A stretch of 19,823 nucleotides of DNA from Pseudomonadota bacterium (GCA_003242275.1 QGUX01000023.1:1-19823); one strand, 5' to 3'. Shown: positions 6,602 through 17,411, counted from the stretch's first letter. Made by a program: numbers and translations. The notes: generated by a model from the sequence alone, not told the origin.

Positions 6602-9600
6602 TCCCCCCCACCCAGGCGGCGGTAATACTCGGCGACATTGTCGCGGTACTGGCGCGAGTCGTCGACGGTTTCCGTGGCCCGGGTGGGACGGTTGGCGTTG
6701 TCGGCGCTCATGGCCTTCAGCGCCGACAGCTCGATCTGGTTCACCAGCGCGGCCATGCGCTGGTACTCGGCATCCATGGGATCGATTCCGCCGCGGCGCA
6801 GGCGGTCGGCCAGCTCGCGCAGCGCGCTGGAGTCGGCCGGCGTCAGGCCGCTGTTGCGCAGCTGCTCGCGGATCTGCGCCAGGCGCTCGGCGGAAATCAC
6901 GGCCTGGTTGCGCAGGTTGTTCTGGATCACCGGCAGCGGATCGCGGTTGCCGCTGCCGCTGAAGCGGGCATAGCCGCCCCAGCGGTTCGAGCCGCCACCG
7001 AAGACGCCGTCGTTGATGCCGCCGTCGGCGCCGCCCTGGGCGCCGCCCTGCTGCGCGCCGGCCTGCTGCTGCTGGCCGGGGGCATTGCCGTCCTGGCCGC
7101 GCTGGCCCTGGTTGCCCTGGCCCTGCTGACCCTGCTGGCCGCCGGCCTGGCCCTGCTGGCCGTCCTGCGCATTGGGCGAGGCCACGTTCGGATCGCCCTG
7201 GTTGCGGTTCTGCGCCAGGCTCAGCTCGCGCGCCTGCTCCAGCATGCGGCGCACGTCGCCCAGCTCGGCCAGCAGGTCCTCGGTGGTGAGCTGCTGCTGT
7301 TGCTGCTGTCGGCGGCCCACCTCGGACAGGGCCACGCGCGCGGTGTCCTCCAGTTCCTCGGCCAGGTCCTCCAGGCGCTGTGTCCGGAAGGGCTCCATGT
7401 TGGCGGCCTCGCGCACCCGGCCGCGCTCGATCTGGCGGGCGCTCAACCCGATGCTTCCCACCGGGTCTTCCTCCAGCAGCCGCCGGCGGATCTCGGCCAG
7501 CTGGCGGGAGGCCCGCGGCGCGGATTCACCGGCTTCGCGGCGGGTGGATTCGATGCGCCGCTGCAGCTCCTCGAGCTGCCCCTGGATCTCGCGCTTCTCG
7601 TTCGCCATGCGCTCGAGCTGTTCGTAGGTCAGGCCCTGCTGCTGCTGCGGCGTGCGTCCGCCGGCCAGGGCGCGCAGCGCCTGCTCGGACTCGCGCTGCC
7701 GCTCGGCAATCCGCCGCGCGCGGTCGGCAAGGTCCTCGAACCCGTCGGCGCCGGCCTGCTGGCGCGCCTCCTCCAGCCGCTCGCGCGCGCGCTGCAACCG
7801 CGCCAGCGCCTGCTCCTGCGCCTGGCGATCGCCGCCCTGCATCTGCCGCAGCGCCTCTTCCACCTCGCGGGCGGCCTCGGCCGCCGCCTGCGCCCGGCGC
7901 TGCTCGCCGGGTGACATGCGGGAGGAAGCGCTCTGCTGCTGCTGGCCGCCCTGGGATTGCTGTCCGCCCTGCTGCCGCGAGGCCTGCTGCTGGCGCGAGC
8001 CCTGCTGGCCACTCTGCTGCTGGCCGCCCTGCGACTGTTGCCCGCCCTGCTGCTGGGCGCTCTGCTGCTGGCCGCCCTGCTGCGAGTTCTGCTGCGCGAG
8101 CTGCTCGAGCTGGCGCCGCAGTTCCTCGGCCTCGCGCCGCAGCTGCTCCTGCTGCCAGCGCAGCTGCTCGGGCGGGATCTGCTGCCGCTGCTGCTGGCGG
8201 GCGAGCTGCTCCTGCCGCCGCGCCAGCTCGCGCAGGCGGCGCTGCACCTCGTCCTCGGCCTGGCTGCGCTGCTGCGGCGAGGACATGCGCGACTCGGTCT
8301 CGTACTGGTTGCGCGCCAGGTCGAGCTCCAGCTCGGTCATCTCCGAGACGTCGCGGCCGGCCTGCGCACCGCCACTGCCGCCATTGCCGCCCATGTTCAT
8401 CGCCACGTTGATGTCGCGGAACGCGGCCTCGGCGCGCAGCAGGTGCTGCAGCGCCTGCTGCTCGTGCGTGACCGCCGTGGCCAGCTCCATCTTCTCGAGG
8501 CTGCGCGCGGCCGGCGTCATGGCCTTGGCGGCGTCCTGCACGGCGCGCACGAACTCGTCGACGGCGCGGTCCTGGCCGGTGAGCTGGCGTGCGCGGGCGC
8601 GCTGGATCAGCGTCTCGGCCTGGCCGGCCAGCGTCTGCTGCACCTCGGCCAGCATGCGCGCGTTGTCGGCCACGCGCTCCTTCTCGCGCGCGCCGGCCTC
8701 CTTCTCGTTGCGCTGCAGGTTCCAGGTAGCGACCAGGATCTCGCGCTGCCGCCGCGAGATGTCGCCGTCCTGGTCCCCGCCGCCGCCTTCGCCGCCACCA
8801 CCGCCGCCGGCCTGCGCCTGCGTGTAGCGCTGCTCGAAGGGCTGCACCTGGATCAGGAACAGGTCGGTCTGCACGGTGTGCTTGTTGTCGCGCGCCTGGG
8901 CGTAGTAGCTCACCAGGTCGCCCGGCACCAGCGCCGGCGCGGAGCCATCCGCGCCCGGCTTCTGCAGTTCCTCCAGCCGCAGCAGCGCCGCGGCCTGGAT
9001 GTCGCTGCTGCCGGCGGGCAGCTTCTCGCGCCGCCACTCGCCGCCATTGACGGAGTAGTGCAGCTCCAGCGCATCGAGGCGGAAGTCATCGCGTGCCTCC
9101 ACGCGCACCGGCACCTCCTCGATGGCGGTGGCGCGGTAGTCGCGTCCCGGCCGCACGATGCGGATCTCGGGCTTCTGGTCCTCGACGATCTCGATGGCGT
9201 AGTCGGGCGTCAGCGGCACCACCTCGCCGAGGAAGCGCGTGGCGATGCGGTAGTGGCCCTCCTTCTCGATGGCGAAGGTGCCGCTGGTGGTGGCGCCGCT
9301 CTGCTTCAGTTCGCGGCCGTCGCCGTCGATCACCAGCAGCGGCGACTCCAGCGGCGCGCTGGTGGTCAGTTCCAGCGTCACGCGCGTGCCGGCCACGGCG
9401 CGCAGGTCCCCGCCGCCCTCTTCTTCATGTTCGTCGAGGCCGGTCCAGGTCGGATAGTCGTACCTGACCTTGAAGCGCTCGATGGAGGGCAGGTCGACCA
9501 CGTTGATGTGGTGCTCGGCGCTCTTCAGCCGTCCCGCGGTGACGTAGTAGCTGGCCGCGTCGCGCACCGCGTAGATGGTGAAGGAGTAGCTGCCGTCGGG

Positions 9601-10320
9601 ATTGCGCTGCATCGGCGCGCTCTCCCAGTCGCCCATCTCGCCGAAACGCACGTGCAGCTGCACGTCGTCGCTGGGGCCTGCGACCAGCGCGGCCACGTCG
9701 AGGTCCTGGTTGCGCCGGATGGTGGCATCGCCCGGCTGCACGGCGATGCCGCCGGCGGCGGCCGCGACCCGCGCCGCCGGCGGCAGCTGGCCGAACCAGA
9801 GCTGGCGCGCACCATCGCTGATGCCGGTGTTGGCGATGAGCAGCGCGCCGAGCAGCGCCACGCAGGCCGCGGCGCCCGCGGCGGGCAGCGCCCAGGAGCG
9901 CGGACGGATGGTTTCTGACAGGGGTTCGCGCTGCGCGAGCGCCAGCGCATCGGCGGCCAGCAGGTCGAGCAGCACCGAGGCCTTGCCCGGTTCCTTCGAA
10001 CTCTCCTGCAGGTAGGTGGCGATGCGTCCTTCCTGCTGGGGAAGCGCCGCCTCCAGCGCGGCCGCGGCGCGATGGCGTTCCTGTGCGCGCCAGCGCAGCA
10101 ACCACCACGTGATGGCGCCCGCGGCGGCAGCCGCCAGCGCGATGCGGCCGATCAGTGCCGCCTGCGGCGTGAAGCCGTAGCGGGGCAGCATCCACGCGGC
10201 CACCAGCGTGACCAGCAGCAGCGCCGCCATGAGCACCGCGGTACCGCGGGCCGAGAGGATCCAGCGCAGGCGCCTGCGCGCGTGCGAGAGGTACTGGTCG
10301 AGCTCGAAACGGGCATTCAT
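6598..10320 (-). CDS. DUF4175-family large membrane protein with Gln/Gly-rich tracts
   Basis: This is a 1240-residue protein. The N-terminus has two transmembrane helices (about 28-46 and 55-77) and a third at about 143-165, followed by a long periplasmic-type region. Residues 180-500 are beta-rich, Ig-like modules (for example ITVxx-type strands and EIRIVRPGRDYRATAIEEVP). A Gly linker follows (505-516), then very long charged helices and coiled coils (520-740, 800-1045). Two low-complexity Gln/Gly/Ser tracts lie at about 743-800 and 1047-1103, and a helical C-terminal domain ends YYRRLGGGE. This order matches DUF4175 proteins, which are known from MoxR/VWA operons but have no assigned biochemical role. 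The start ATG lies 3 nt after the BatA-like gene stop, with GAAGGGA upstream; the stop overlaps the next start. It could be a scaffold or a periplasm-spanning part of the complex (inference). Confidence 0.85.
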   Translation of the reverse strand: MNARFELDQYLSHARRRLRWILSARGTAVLMAALLLVTLVAAWMLPRYGFTPQAALIGRIALAAAAAGAITWWLLRWRAQERHRAAAALEAALPQQEGRIATYLQESSKEPGKASVLLDLLAADALALAQREPLSETIRPRSWALPAAGAAACVALLGALLIANTGISDGARQLWFGQLPPAARVAAAAGGIAVQPGDATIRRNQDLDVAALVAGPSDDVQLHVRFGEMGDWESAPMQRNPDGSYSFTIYAVRDAASYYVTAGRLKSAEHHINVVDLPSIERFKVRYDYPTWTGLDEHEEEGGGDLRAVAGTRVTLELTTSAPLESPLLVIDGDGRELKQSGATTSGTFAIEKEGHYRIATRFLGEVVPLTPDYAIEIVEDQKPEIRIVRPGRDYRATAIEEVPVRVEARDDFRLDALELHYSVNGGEWRREKLPAGSSDIQAAALLRLEELQKPGADGSAPALVPGDLVSYYAQARDNKHTVQTDLFLIQVQPFEQRYTQAQAGGGGGGEGGGGDQDGDISRRQREILVATWNLQRNEKEAGAREKERVADNARMLAEVQQTLAGQAETLIQRARARQLTGQDRAVDEFVRAVQDAAKAMTPAARSLEKMELATAVTHEQQALQHLLRAEAAFRDINVAMNMGGNGGSGGAQAGRDVSEMTELELDLARNQYETESRMSSPQQRSQAEDEVQRRLRELARRQEQLARQQQRQQIPPEQLRWQQEQLRREAEELRRQLEQLAQQNSQQGGQQQSAQQQGGQQSQGGQQQSGQQGSRQQQASRQQGGQQSQGGQQQQSASSRMSPGEQRRAQAAAEAAREVEEALRQMQGGDRQAQEQALARLQRARERLEEARQQAGADGFEDLADRARRIAERQRESEQALRALAGGRTPQQQQGLTYEQLERMANEKREIQGQLEELQRRIESTRREAGESAPRASRQLAEIRRRLLEEDPVGSIGLSARQIERGRVREAANMEPFRTQRLEDLAEELEDTARVALSEVGRRQQQQQQLTTEDLLAELGDVRRMLEQARELSLAQNRNQGDPNVASPNAQDGQQGQAGGQQGQQGQGNQGQRGQDGNAPGQQQQAGAQQGGAQGGADGGINDGVFGGGSNRWGGYARFSGSGNRDPLPVIQNNLRNQAVISAERLAQIREQLRNSGLTPADSSALRELADRLRRGGIDPMDAEYQRMAALVNQIELSALKAMSADNANRPTRATETVDDSRQYRDNVAEYYRRLGGGE
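7010..7180 (-). repeat. Second Gln/Gly-rich low-complexity coding tract in the DUF4175 gene
   Basis: This encodes about residues 1047-1103, with short words such as GQQGQ, GQAGG, GQRGQDG and QQGGAQGG. It sits between the last coiled coil and the C-terminal helical domain. It is likely a flexible linker, and length variation between strains would be expected. Confidence 0.75.
7920..8091 (-). repeat. Gln/Gly/Ser low-complexity coding repeat in the DUF4175 gene
   Basis: This encodes about residues 743-800, an irregular run of QGGQQQ-, QGGQQSQ- and SRQQ-type units. At DNA level an 18-nt word (plus strand CTGCTGCTGGCCGCCCTG) occurs exactly three times, at 7936-7953, 8014-8031 and 8062-8079. The units are imperfect and in frame, consistent with slippage or unequal exchange within a coding linker. 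Confidence 0.8.
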
Positions 10321-10323
10321 GCG

Positions 10324-12315
10324 CTAGGCTTCCCTTCGGACGCTCAGGTGGTAGTTCGCCACCAATGGCTCCACAAAGGCAAGCGCCACGGCAGCCAGCA
10401 GCAACCAGAACCAGATCGGCACCAGTCTTTCGGTGCCCGAAGCAACCCCGTCGGCGCGCGCCGCGGCCGTCGCGGGCTGCTGCAGGGCCAGCCAGCGCGC
10501 CCGCGCGTCCTCGTCCAGGGGCGCGAGCAGGGATTCCCGCGGATCGGGGTTCACGGCGATGAAATCGCTGCGGCCCCCGCCACGCACCTCATAGAAGCCC
10601 GGCATCTGCGGCACGAAGCGCAGCGACCGCTCATCGCCGGTCAGCATGGTCGTGCGCTGGCCGTCAGGATCGAACACCTGCCCGCCGCCGCGCCGCAGGG
10701 AGGTGGCATCCAGCGCCAGGCCGACGGTGGCGGCCGCGGCGTCGAAGCGCGCACCGGCCAGCCACGCCGTGGCCTCGGCCACGAAGCGCACGAACAGCGG
10801 ATGGATGGCGAGGTCGTTCCACTGCCGGTCCAGCGGCGAGGCGAACACCAGCATGCGGCCCTCGCCCAGCTCCTGCTCCAGCATCAGCGGCGTGCCGTTC
10901 TCGAAGGCCATCAGCACCCGCGCGCCCTCGGGCGGCTCGACCGCCACGTGCCTGAAGAAGCGGATGCGCAGCCATGCGCCCGGCTCGCGCAGGATGGCGT
11001 GGCTCTGCTCCAGCTCCGCCACGCGCGACGGCTTGCCCGAGGCCGTGCGCGCCGCGCCGCCGGCCAGCTTCGCGCCGCTGACCGGCACCTGGCGGAGCTG
11101 CGCGGCCCGCGGACCCAGCGTCATCATCAGCGCGCCGCCGCCGCGCACGTACTCGCCCAGCGCCTTCGCCGCCGCATCGTTCACGAGGCCAGCGTCCGAG
11201 ACCACCACCGCCGCGAAATCACCGAGCTGGCGGGTGGTGAGCGCACCCGGCTGCGCCGTTTCCACCGCGAACCGCGGCCGCGCCAGCGCCTGCAACGCGG
11301 CGCTGAAGTAGCGCGCGTCGTCGTCCTGCACATTGGCCGCGATCACCAGCACCCTGGGTTCCACCCGCCGCAGCAGTGCGTAGCGGGCGTCGTCGGCCGG
11401 CAGCACGTCGGCCGGTTCGAGGCGCGCGGTGAGGCGGTGCTCGCCCACGGGCAGCTGGCCCAGCACCACGTGTTCCACGGCATTGGCGCTGGCCGCCGAG
11501 AGCCGGCGCCGCTCCTTCACCTCGCCGTTGACTTCCACCACCAGCGTGCGTCCGTCGATGGCGGCGGGATCACCCTCCAGCCGCACCTCCAGGGTGCCCG
11601 GCGTGCGCGCATCTTCCGCGGCCGCGGCCACGCGCGCGTTGCCGGCCGCGTCGCCGGCGCCCACGTCCTCGAGCACCAGCCGCACGCCCGGCGGCAGGGA
11701 AAGGTCCGCGAAGCGCAGCGGGCTGGCCGACTGCTGCATGTCCGAGACCAGGTGCAGCTGCAGGGTCTCGCCCGGACCCGGTGCCCAGGACACCGAGCCG
11801 GCCACCAGCGCACCGTAGTCCAGCCGCGAGAATCCCGGCTCAAGCTGCTGCACGGCCGCGCGCAGCCGCCCGGCGTCGCTGGCGAACACCGGCTGCACCA
11901 GCACGTTCAGGCGATGGTCGGCCGCCACCAGCATGCCGCGGCTCGCGCCGCGCACCTCGCCGACCAGCTCCATGGCGCGCCGCTGCGCCCGCTCCCACAC
12001 GCCCTCGCGCTGCATCGACAGCGAGGTGTCCATCACGATCACGTGCAGGGTGTTGCCGCCCTGCCCCGGCGCCGCCGTGGTGCGCCACATCGGGCCGGCG
12101 AAGGCCAGCACGATCAGCGCCAGCAGCGCCAGGCGCAGCAGCAGCAGCAGCCAGTAGCGCAGCTCGTGGCGGCGGCTGCGCCGGATCTCGGCCGGCTCGA
12201 GGAACATCGAGGAGGCGAAGGGCTGTCGCTCCTCGGTGTGGCGCGCGAAGCGATGCAGCCACACCGGCAGCGCCAGTCCGGCCAGTCCGAGCAGGAACCA
12301 CGGCGCCAGCCACAT
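10324..12315 (-). CDS. BatA-type membrane VWA protein with glutamine-amidotransferase-like domain
   Basis: A 663-residue protein that starts with a BatA (aerotolerance-type) N-terminal module: a first transmembrane helix (about 4-22, in LAPWFLLGLAGLALPVWLHR) and a second at 53-73. A VWA domain follows, with the metal-ion site DTSLS at 96-100. A Rossmann-like segment at about 318-420 (RVLVIAANVQDDDARYFSAA, FAAVVVSDAG, EYVRGGGALMMTLG) resembles the class I glutamine-amidotransferase-like domain found in such proteins, without an evident catalytic Cys. A final membrane helix lies at about 632-650. VWA proteins of this class are thought to be partners of MoxR ATPases, with the VWA domain binding Mg2+ and a partner protein. 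It lies 3 nt after the DUF58 stop, with GGAGGG as ribosome site, and 3 nt before the DUF4175 gene. Its layout parallels that of the VWA protein at 17408-19666. The client is unknown. Confidence 0.9.
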   Translation of the reverse strand: MWLAPWFLLGLAGLALPVWLHRFARHTEERQPFASSMFLEPAEIRRSRRHELRYWLLLLLRLALLALIVLAFAGPMWRTTAAPGQGGNTLHVIVMDTSLSMQREGVWERAQRRAMELVGEVRGASRGMLVAADHRLNVLVQPVFASDAGRLRAAVQQLEPGFSRLDYGALVAGSVSWAPGPGETLQLHLVSDMQQSASPLRFADLSLPPGVRLVLEDVGAGDAAGNARVAAAAEDARTPGTLEVRLEGDPAAIDGRTLVVEVNGEVKERRRLSAASANAVEHVVLGQLPVGEHRLTARLEPADVLPADDARYALLRRVEPRVLVIAANVQDDDARYFSAALQALARPRFAVETAQPGALTTRQLGDFAAVVVSDAGLVNDAAAKALGEYVRGGGALMMTLGPRAAQLRQVPVSGAKLAGGAARTASGKPSRVAELEQSHAILREPGAWLRIRFFRHVAVEPPEGARVLMAFENGTPLMLEQELGEGRMLVFASPLDRQWNDLAIHPLFVRFVAEATAWLAGARFDAAAATVGLALDATSLRRGGGQVFDPDGQRTTMLTGDERSLRFVPQMPGFYEVRGGGRSDFIAVNPDPRESLLAPLDEDARARWLALQQPATAAARADGVASGTERLVPIWFWLLLAAVALAFVEPLVANYHLSVRREA

Positions 12316-12318
12316 GCC

Positions 12319-13211
12319 CTAGGCCCTCCGCCTGAACAGCAGGTAGCCGCGCAGCGCCCTGTCCAGCGGCTCGTCGGTGACCAGCAGCACGTGGTCGGCG
12401 CGGTTCTTCGCCGCCACCTTGCGCATGCGGTCCAGGTGCGCGCGGATGCGCTCGCGGTAGGTGGTGCGCATGTAGTCGGGCGAGACCTCGATCTGCCGGC
12501 CGGATTCCACGTCCTCCAGCAGCACCGACTCCTCCCACTTCGGGTCGAGTTCCATGCGGTCGAGCACCTGGAAGATCATCACGTCGTGCCCGCCCCAGGC
12601 GAAGGGCTGCACCGCGCGCGTCAGCGCCTCCGGGTCGCAGTAGAGGTCGGAAATCACCGCCACCAGCCCGCGGCGCTGCATGTGCTCGTGCATCTGCCGG
12701 AACGAGCCGGCGAGGTCGGTCTGGCTGCCGGCCTCCAGCCGGTCGAGCTCGTGCAGCAGCGCGGTCAGCGTGCCGGTACGGCTGGAGGGCGGACGGTAGC
12801 TCCTGATCTTCGAATCGAAGGCGATCAGCCCGGTGGGATCGTGCTGCTGCAGGGCCATGTAGGCCAGCGAGGCCGCCAGCCACCTGGCATAGCGCAGCTT
12901 GGTCACCGGCCCGCTGCCATAGCCCATCGACGCGCTCACGTCGAGCACGATCATGAAGCGGGTGTTGGTCTCGCCCAGGAAACGCTTGATGTAGGTGCGC
13001 TCGGTGCGCGCGAACACGTTCCAGTCGATGAAGCGCGGGTCGTCGCCCTCGGCGTAGGCCTTGTACTCGGCGAATTCCTGGCTGAAGCCGAACTTCGGGC
13101 TCCTGTGCAGCCCCTGGAAGAACCCCTCCACGGCCGAGCGCGCCACCAGCTCCAGCGTCGACAGCGACGCCAGCACCTCGGGACGCAGCAGCGTCGCGGC
13201 GGGGTTCGCGC

Positions 13212-13215
<4 letters not shown>
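12319..13215 (-). CDS. DUF58 protein (VWA-like partner of MoxR)
   Basis: A soluble 298-residue protein. The DUF58 signature YAEGDDPRFIDWNVFART is at 54-71, followed directly by a VWA-like domain with MIDAS motif DVSAS at 92-96 and a later ISDLYCDPE where the fourth metal-site Asp is expected. DUF58 genes nearly always follow moxR-type genes, and the protein is presumed to be remodelled by, or to work with, that ATPase. Here the ATG overlaps the MoxR stop (ATGA), which supports tight stoichiometry. There is no signal peptide or transmembrane segment, so it is cytoplasmic, unlike many longer DUF58 proteins that carry two N-terminal helices. Length agrees with the short form common in proteobacteria. 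The molecular role in this operon is inferred. Confidence 0.93.
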
Positions 13216-14221
<1,006 letters not shown>

Positions 14222-14225
<4 letters not shown>

Positions 14226-16477
14226 CTGCGCTCTCCAGTCATTTCCAGCAGCAGCCTTTGGGCCGGACGGTAGTTGGGTGCGGTCTCGAGCGATTGCAGC
14301 AGGTAGCGTTTGGCGCGCGCCTCATCGCCCGTGAGGCGCAGCGCGCGGGCCATGCCGTAGTGCGCGGCGGCCGTATCCAGCGGCTTGAGCGCCAGCAGCA
14401 CCTCGTACTCGCGCAGCGCCTCGGCGCCGCGCTTCTGCTCGATCAGCAGCCGCCCGAGCCGGTCATGGTTGTCGGGCTCGAGCGGATCGGACCAGTTGAC
14501 CGCGGCCAGCACCTCGGCGGCCTCCGCATGGCGCTTCTGCGCCACCAGCAGCTCGCCCAGCTTGCGCATGCCCGAGGGGTTCCAGCCGCCGGCCTTGCGC
14601 CATTCCTCCCACGCCGCGATCGCCGCCGGGATGTTGCCCGCGCCCTCCTCGGCGGCGGCCAGCACCTCGTAGGCGCTGCCACTGGCAGTGTACTCGGGCA
14701 GCATGGTGATCGCCGCCTGCGCCGCCTCGCGCGCCCCGGCCCAGTTGCGCCCCTCCAGCATGGTGTGCGCGCGGCGCATCAACTCGCTCCAGCGCGAGGG
14801 ATCCTTCAGGTAGGCGGCGAAGCGCTCCTGCATGTAGCGGGTGAACTCCGCGTCGAACTCCTCCGGCGCCACGCCGAACACCGCCCGGATGGCGGCGGCC
14901 GTGGTCATCGACGGGTCGCGGAAGGCGCGCAGGAACTGCGCCACGCGCTCGAAGCCGAAGCGCTCGGCGGCGAACAGGCACATCAGGCCGGCCTGCTCGT
15001 ACGACACCTGCACCTGTCCCTCGTAGGTGGGCCGCATGAAGCCCAGGTCGATGTCGGCCACCGGCAGGAAGGCGCCGTCGCGGAACCGCTCCAGCGTGCG
15101 CGTGGACACCGACACGCCCGGGGTCGGCCCGCTGGTCCACTCCTCGTAGACCGAGAGGCCTTCCGAAAGCCAGCGCGGCACGCGGTGCTCGGTGGCCGAC
15201 AGCGTGAACACATGCGCCATCTCGTGCCACAGCACGCTGCCCCAGTGGAAATCGCCGCGCCGCTGGCCCGAGGGGCTGTCCATGGCCAGCAGGTGCCCGA
15301 AGGTCACGCCCAGCAGGCCAATGCCCGTCAGGCCCGCCGTGCGCACCTCGAAGTCCGCATGGTCCTTGTACAGCTCGATGGTGATGGGCACGGTGGGCAT
15401 GTAGCCGTAGCGGCGCGCGAACGAGGCGATGCTCTCGCGCGCGATCTGCTCCACGTAGGGCCTGAGCGCCGCCGACTCGCTCTTGTGGAGCTGCAGCACC
15501 AGGTCCGGCTCCTCGACGCGGATGAAGTCGTAGTTCACCAGCGAGTCGAGCAGCCGCAGCGTGTTGCTGGTCACCACGTTGAAGGGATCGCCCTCGTACG
15601 AGGCCACCAGGTGCCCGCGGGCCTCCTCCAGCCGCCCCAGCCGCATCAGGTTCAGGCCGAGTTCGCGCCGTCCCGACCACAGTTCCGGCTGCACCTGCGG
15701 GATGCGCGAGAGCCACTCGTTGGCCTCGCGGTAACGGCGGCGCATCACCTCGAAGCGCCCCAGGGTCTCGAACAGGCTGCCGTAGCGCGGGTTGTAGTCG
15801 AGCACCTCGCGCACCAGCGCCGCCGGATCGCGGTTGCGCATCACCTCCACCGCCGCCAGCAGCGTCAGCGCCTCCAGCGGCGGCAGTCCCTGCTGCACGG
15901 CCAGCTCGCGCGCGCGGCTGGCCGAACGCACGGCCTCGTCGTAATGGCCGGCCTCGATGTCGATGTTGGCCTGGATCAGGTACGCCTCGACCAGCGTGTC
16001 GTCCTCGCGCAGCAGCTCGCGGATGTCGTCGCTGACGTCGCCCTCGAAGCGGGCCAGCCCCAGCCGTGCCATGCCCAGGCGAGCCCCCTTGTCCTCGGGT
16101 GCCACCTCCAGCACCTCGCGCAGCAGCGCCACCGCATCGTTGAACTGGCCGGCTTGCATGAACAGCCGCGCCCAGCGCAGCCTGGGCAGCACGGCCCCGG
16201 GATTGGCCGCCACGGCCTCGCGGAAGGTGTCGTTGGCGGCGCGCAGGTCATCGAGCGCGAACTGCGCCTCGGCGCGCACGTGCAGGTCGGTGCTGCGCAG
16301 CAGGTTGCGGTAGCAGTTGCGCGCCTGCTCCACGCGGCCGCGGTGCGCCGGCTCGTCGCAGCGCCGCAGCGCCGCCGGCCGGCGCGAATCGTAGTCGATG
16401 TCGGCCGCCGCCGCGGACCAGGACAGCGCCCCCATTGCGGCCAGCAACAGTGCGGGAAGCATCGGCCTACATCGCAT
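14222..16477 (-). CDS. Secreted TPR protein with HEXXH zinc-metallopeptidase (peptidase MA-like) domain
   Basis: I place the start at ATG 16477 (751 residues), because GGAGGAGGG lies 5 nt upstream and a Sec signal peptide follows at once (MLPALLLAAMGALSWSAAAA). An in-frame ATG at 16522 would add 15 Arg/Trp-rich residues. The N-terminal part (about 30-310) is TPR-like helical repeats. The central domain (about 330-540) has WHEMAH with His418, Glu419 and His422, and WLSEG with Glu439 as third zinc ligand (HEXXH-X16-E), the pattern of gluzincins of the peptidase MA group. More TPRs follow (about 560-745, ending MTGERR). All zinc and catalytic residues are present, so an active periplasmic or surface peptidase is likely. 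The gene overlaps the caspase-like gene by 11 nt and the MoxR gene by 4 nt. Its substrate is unknown; TPRs suggest docking to a protein partner. Confidence 0.87.
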
Positions 16478-17411
16478 CGCCGCCCTCCTCCACCTTGACG
16501 CCCAGCGCCGCGAAGCGCGCATCGATGCGATCGCCCACGCGCGCCAGCTCCACCAGCACGGGCTCGATGCGGGCGTAGTACTCGTCCTCGGGCAGGTTGG
16601 CCTTCAGTGCCTTCATCTCGGCCAGGCGCGCAATGATCTGGTCCTGCTCGGCGCGCAACGCCGCGAGCTGGGGATCGCCGGCGAACAGCGCCGCCGGCCC
16701 CAGGCGCGAGACCACGAAGCGCGCGGGCTCCCGGCCCTCCAGCCGCGCGCGCTCGGTGAGGATGGCGTTGTCGGCCTTGAAGGCATCAGCCACGCGCCGC
16801 ACCGTGTAGTCGAAGGCCTCGCGCGCGGTGACGTTGCCGTCCTTGTCGGTGTCGGCGGCCTCGCTGGTCAGCGCCTCGGCCCAGAACCCGGCAAAGCGCG
16901 TGGCATTGCGCTCGCCGCCCGAGCGCGTGGCCGTGATCACCACGCGGCGGTCGTTGGCCAGCTTCTCGGCCAGCGCACCGCTGGAGCTGGTGGCATTGAC
17001 CACCAGCTGCTGCGCCGGGATGCGGTCGAGCATCGCCGCCAGCTCGCTGCCGGTGATGTCCGGCCCCTCGATGTTGAAGCGGTATTCGCTGCCGTCGTAG
17101 CTGCCATGCCCGATCAGCACCAGCACCAGCTGGTCGCCGGCCTTGAGCTCCTCGGCGGCCTTCTTCAGCGCCGCCTGGATGTGCTCGCGCCGCGCGTTCT
17201 TGCCCGCCAGGCGCTGCACCTGCCCGGGATCGCCGGTGGCCGTGGCCGAGGCCTGCGCCACCTGTTCGCTCCACTTGCCGAAGCGCTCCTCGTACTGCGG
17301 CTCGCCGCCCATGCCCGCGACCACCACCACGCGCGTGGCCGCCTGCGCCGCCCCGGCGCCCAGCCAGGCCATGGCCGCCATCACGGCCGCTGCCGCGTGA
17401 CGCCGGCTCAC
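16467..17411 (-). CDS. Secreted caspase/C13-like protein with Ser in place of catalytic Cys and an EF-hand loop
   Basis: This is a 314-residue protein starting at GTG 17411. The GTG overlaps the TGA of the preceding gene (GTGA), has TGGAGG 5 nt upstream, and opens a Sec signal peptide (AVMAAMAWLGAGAAQA, cleavage about residue 24). The core is caspase/legumain-like: strand RVVVVAGMGG; LVLVLIGHGSYDG with the catalytic-type His102; and LVVNATSSSGAL, where family enzymes have Cys two residues before the conserved SG. Here that residue is Ser142 (AGC). Then come VVITATRSGGERNATRFAGF and a perfect EF-hand loop, DTDKDGNVTARE (187-198), with Asp at 1, 3, 5 and Glu at 12. A helical coiled C-terminus (about 235-314) follows. 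The in-frame extension upstream to 18041 is an artefact over the VWA gene. It is probably a periplasmic calcium-binding pseudo-peptidase or binding module, though Ser-based catalysis cannot be excluded. Fold assignment rests on motifs. Confidence 0.78.
   Translation of the reverse strand: MSRRHAAAAVMAAMAWLGAGAAQAATRVVVVAGMGGEPQYEERFGKWSEQVAQASATATGDPGQVQRLAGKNARREHIQAALKKAAEELKAGDQLVLVLIGHGSYDGSEYRFNIEGPDITGSELAAMLDRIPAQQLVVNATSSSGALAEKLANDRRVVITATRSGGERNATRFAGFWAEALTSEAADTDKDGNVTAREAFDYTVRRVADAFKADNAILTERARLEGREPARFVVSRLGPAALFAGDPQLAALRAEQDQIIARLAEMKALKANLPEDEYYARIEPVLVELARVGDRIDARFAALGVKVEEGGDAM
16483..16491 (-). promoter_or_regulatory. Shine-Dalgarno site selecting the TPR-peptidase start
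   Basis: On the minus strand this reads GGAGGAGGG, 5 nt before the ATG at 16477, within the last codons of the upstream gene. It favours this start over the in-frame ATG at 16522 and directly precedes a good signal peptide. Confidence 0.6.

Noticed and set aside
7920..8091. CRISPR- or tandem-repeat-array-like pattern
   Set aside because: Repeats are short, irregular, in frame and encode a Gln/Gly linker; no constant repeat with unique spacers is present.
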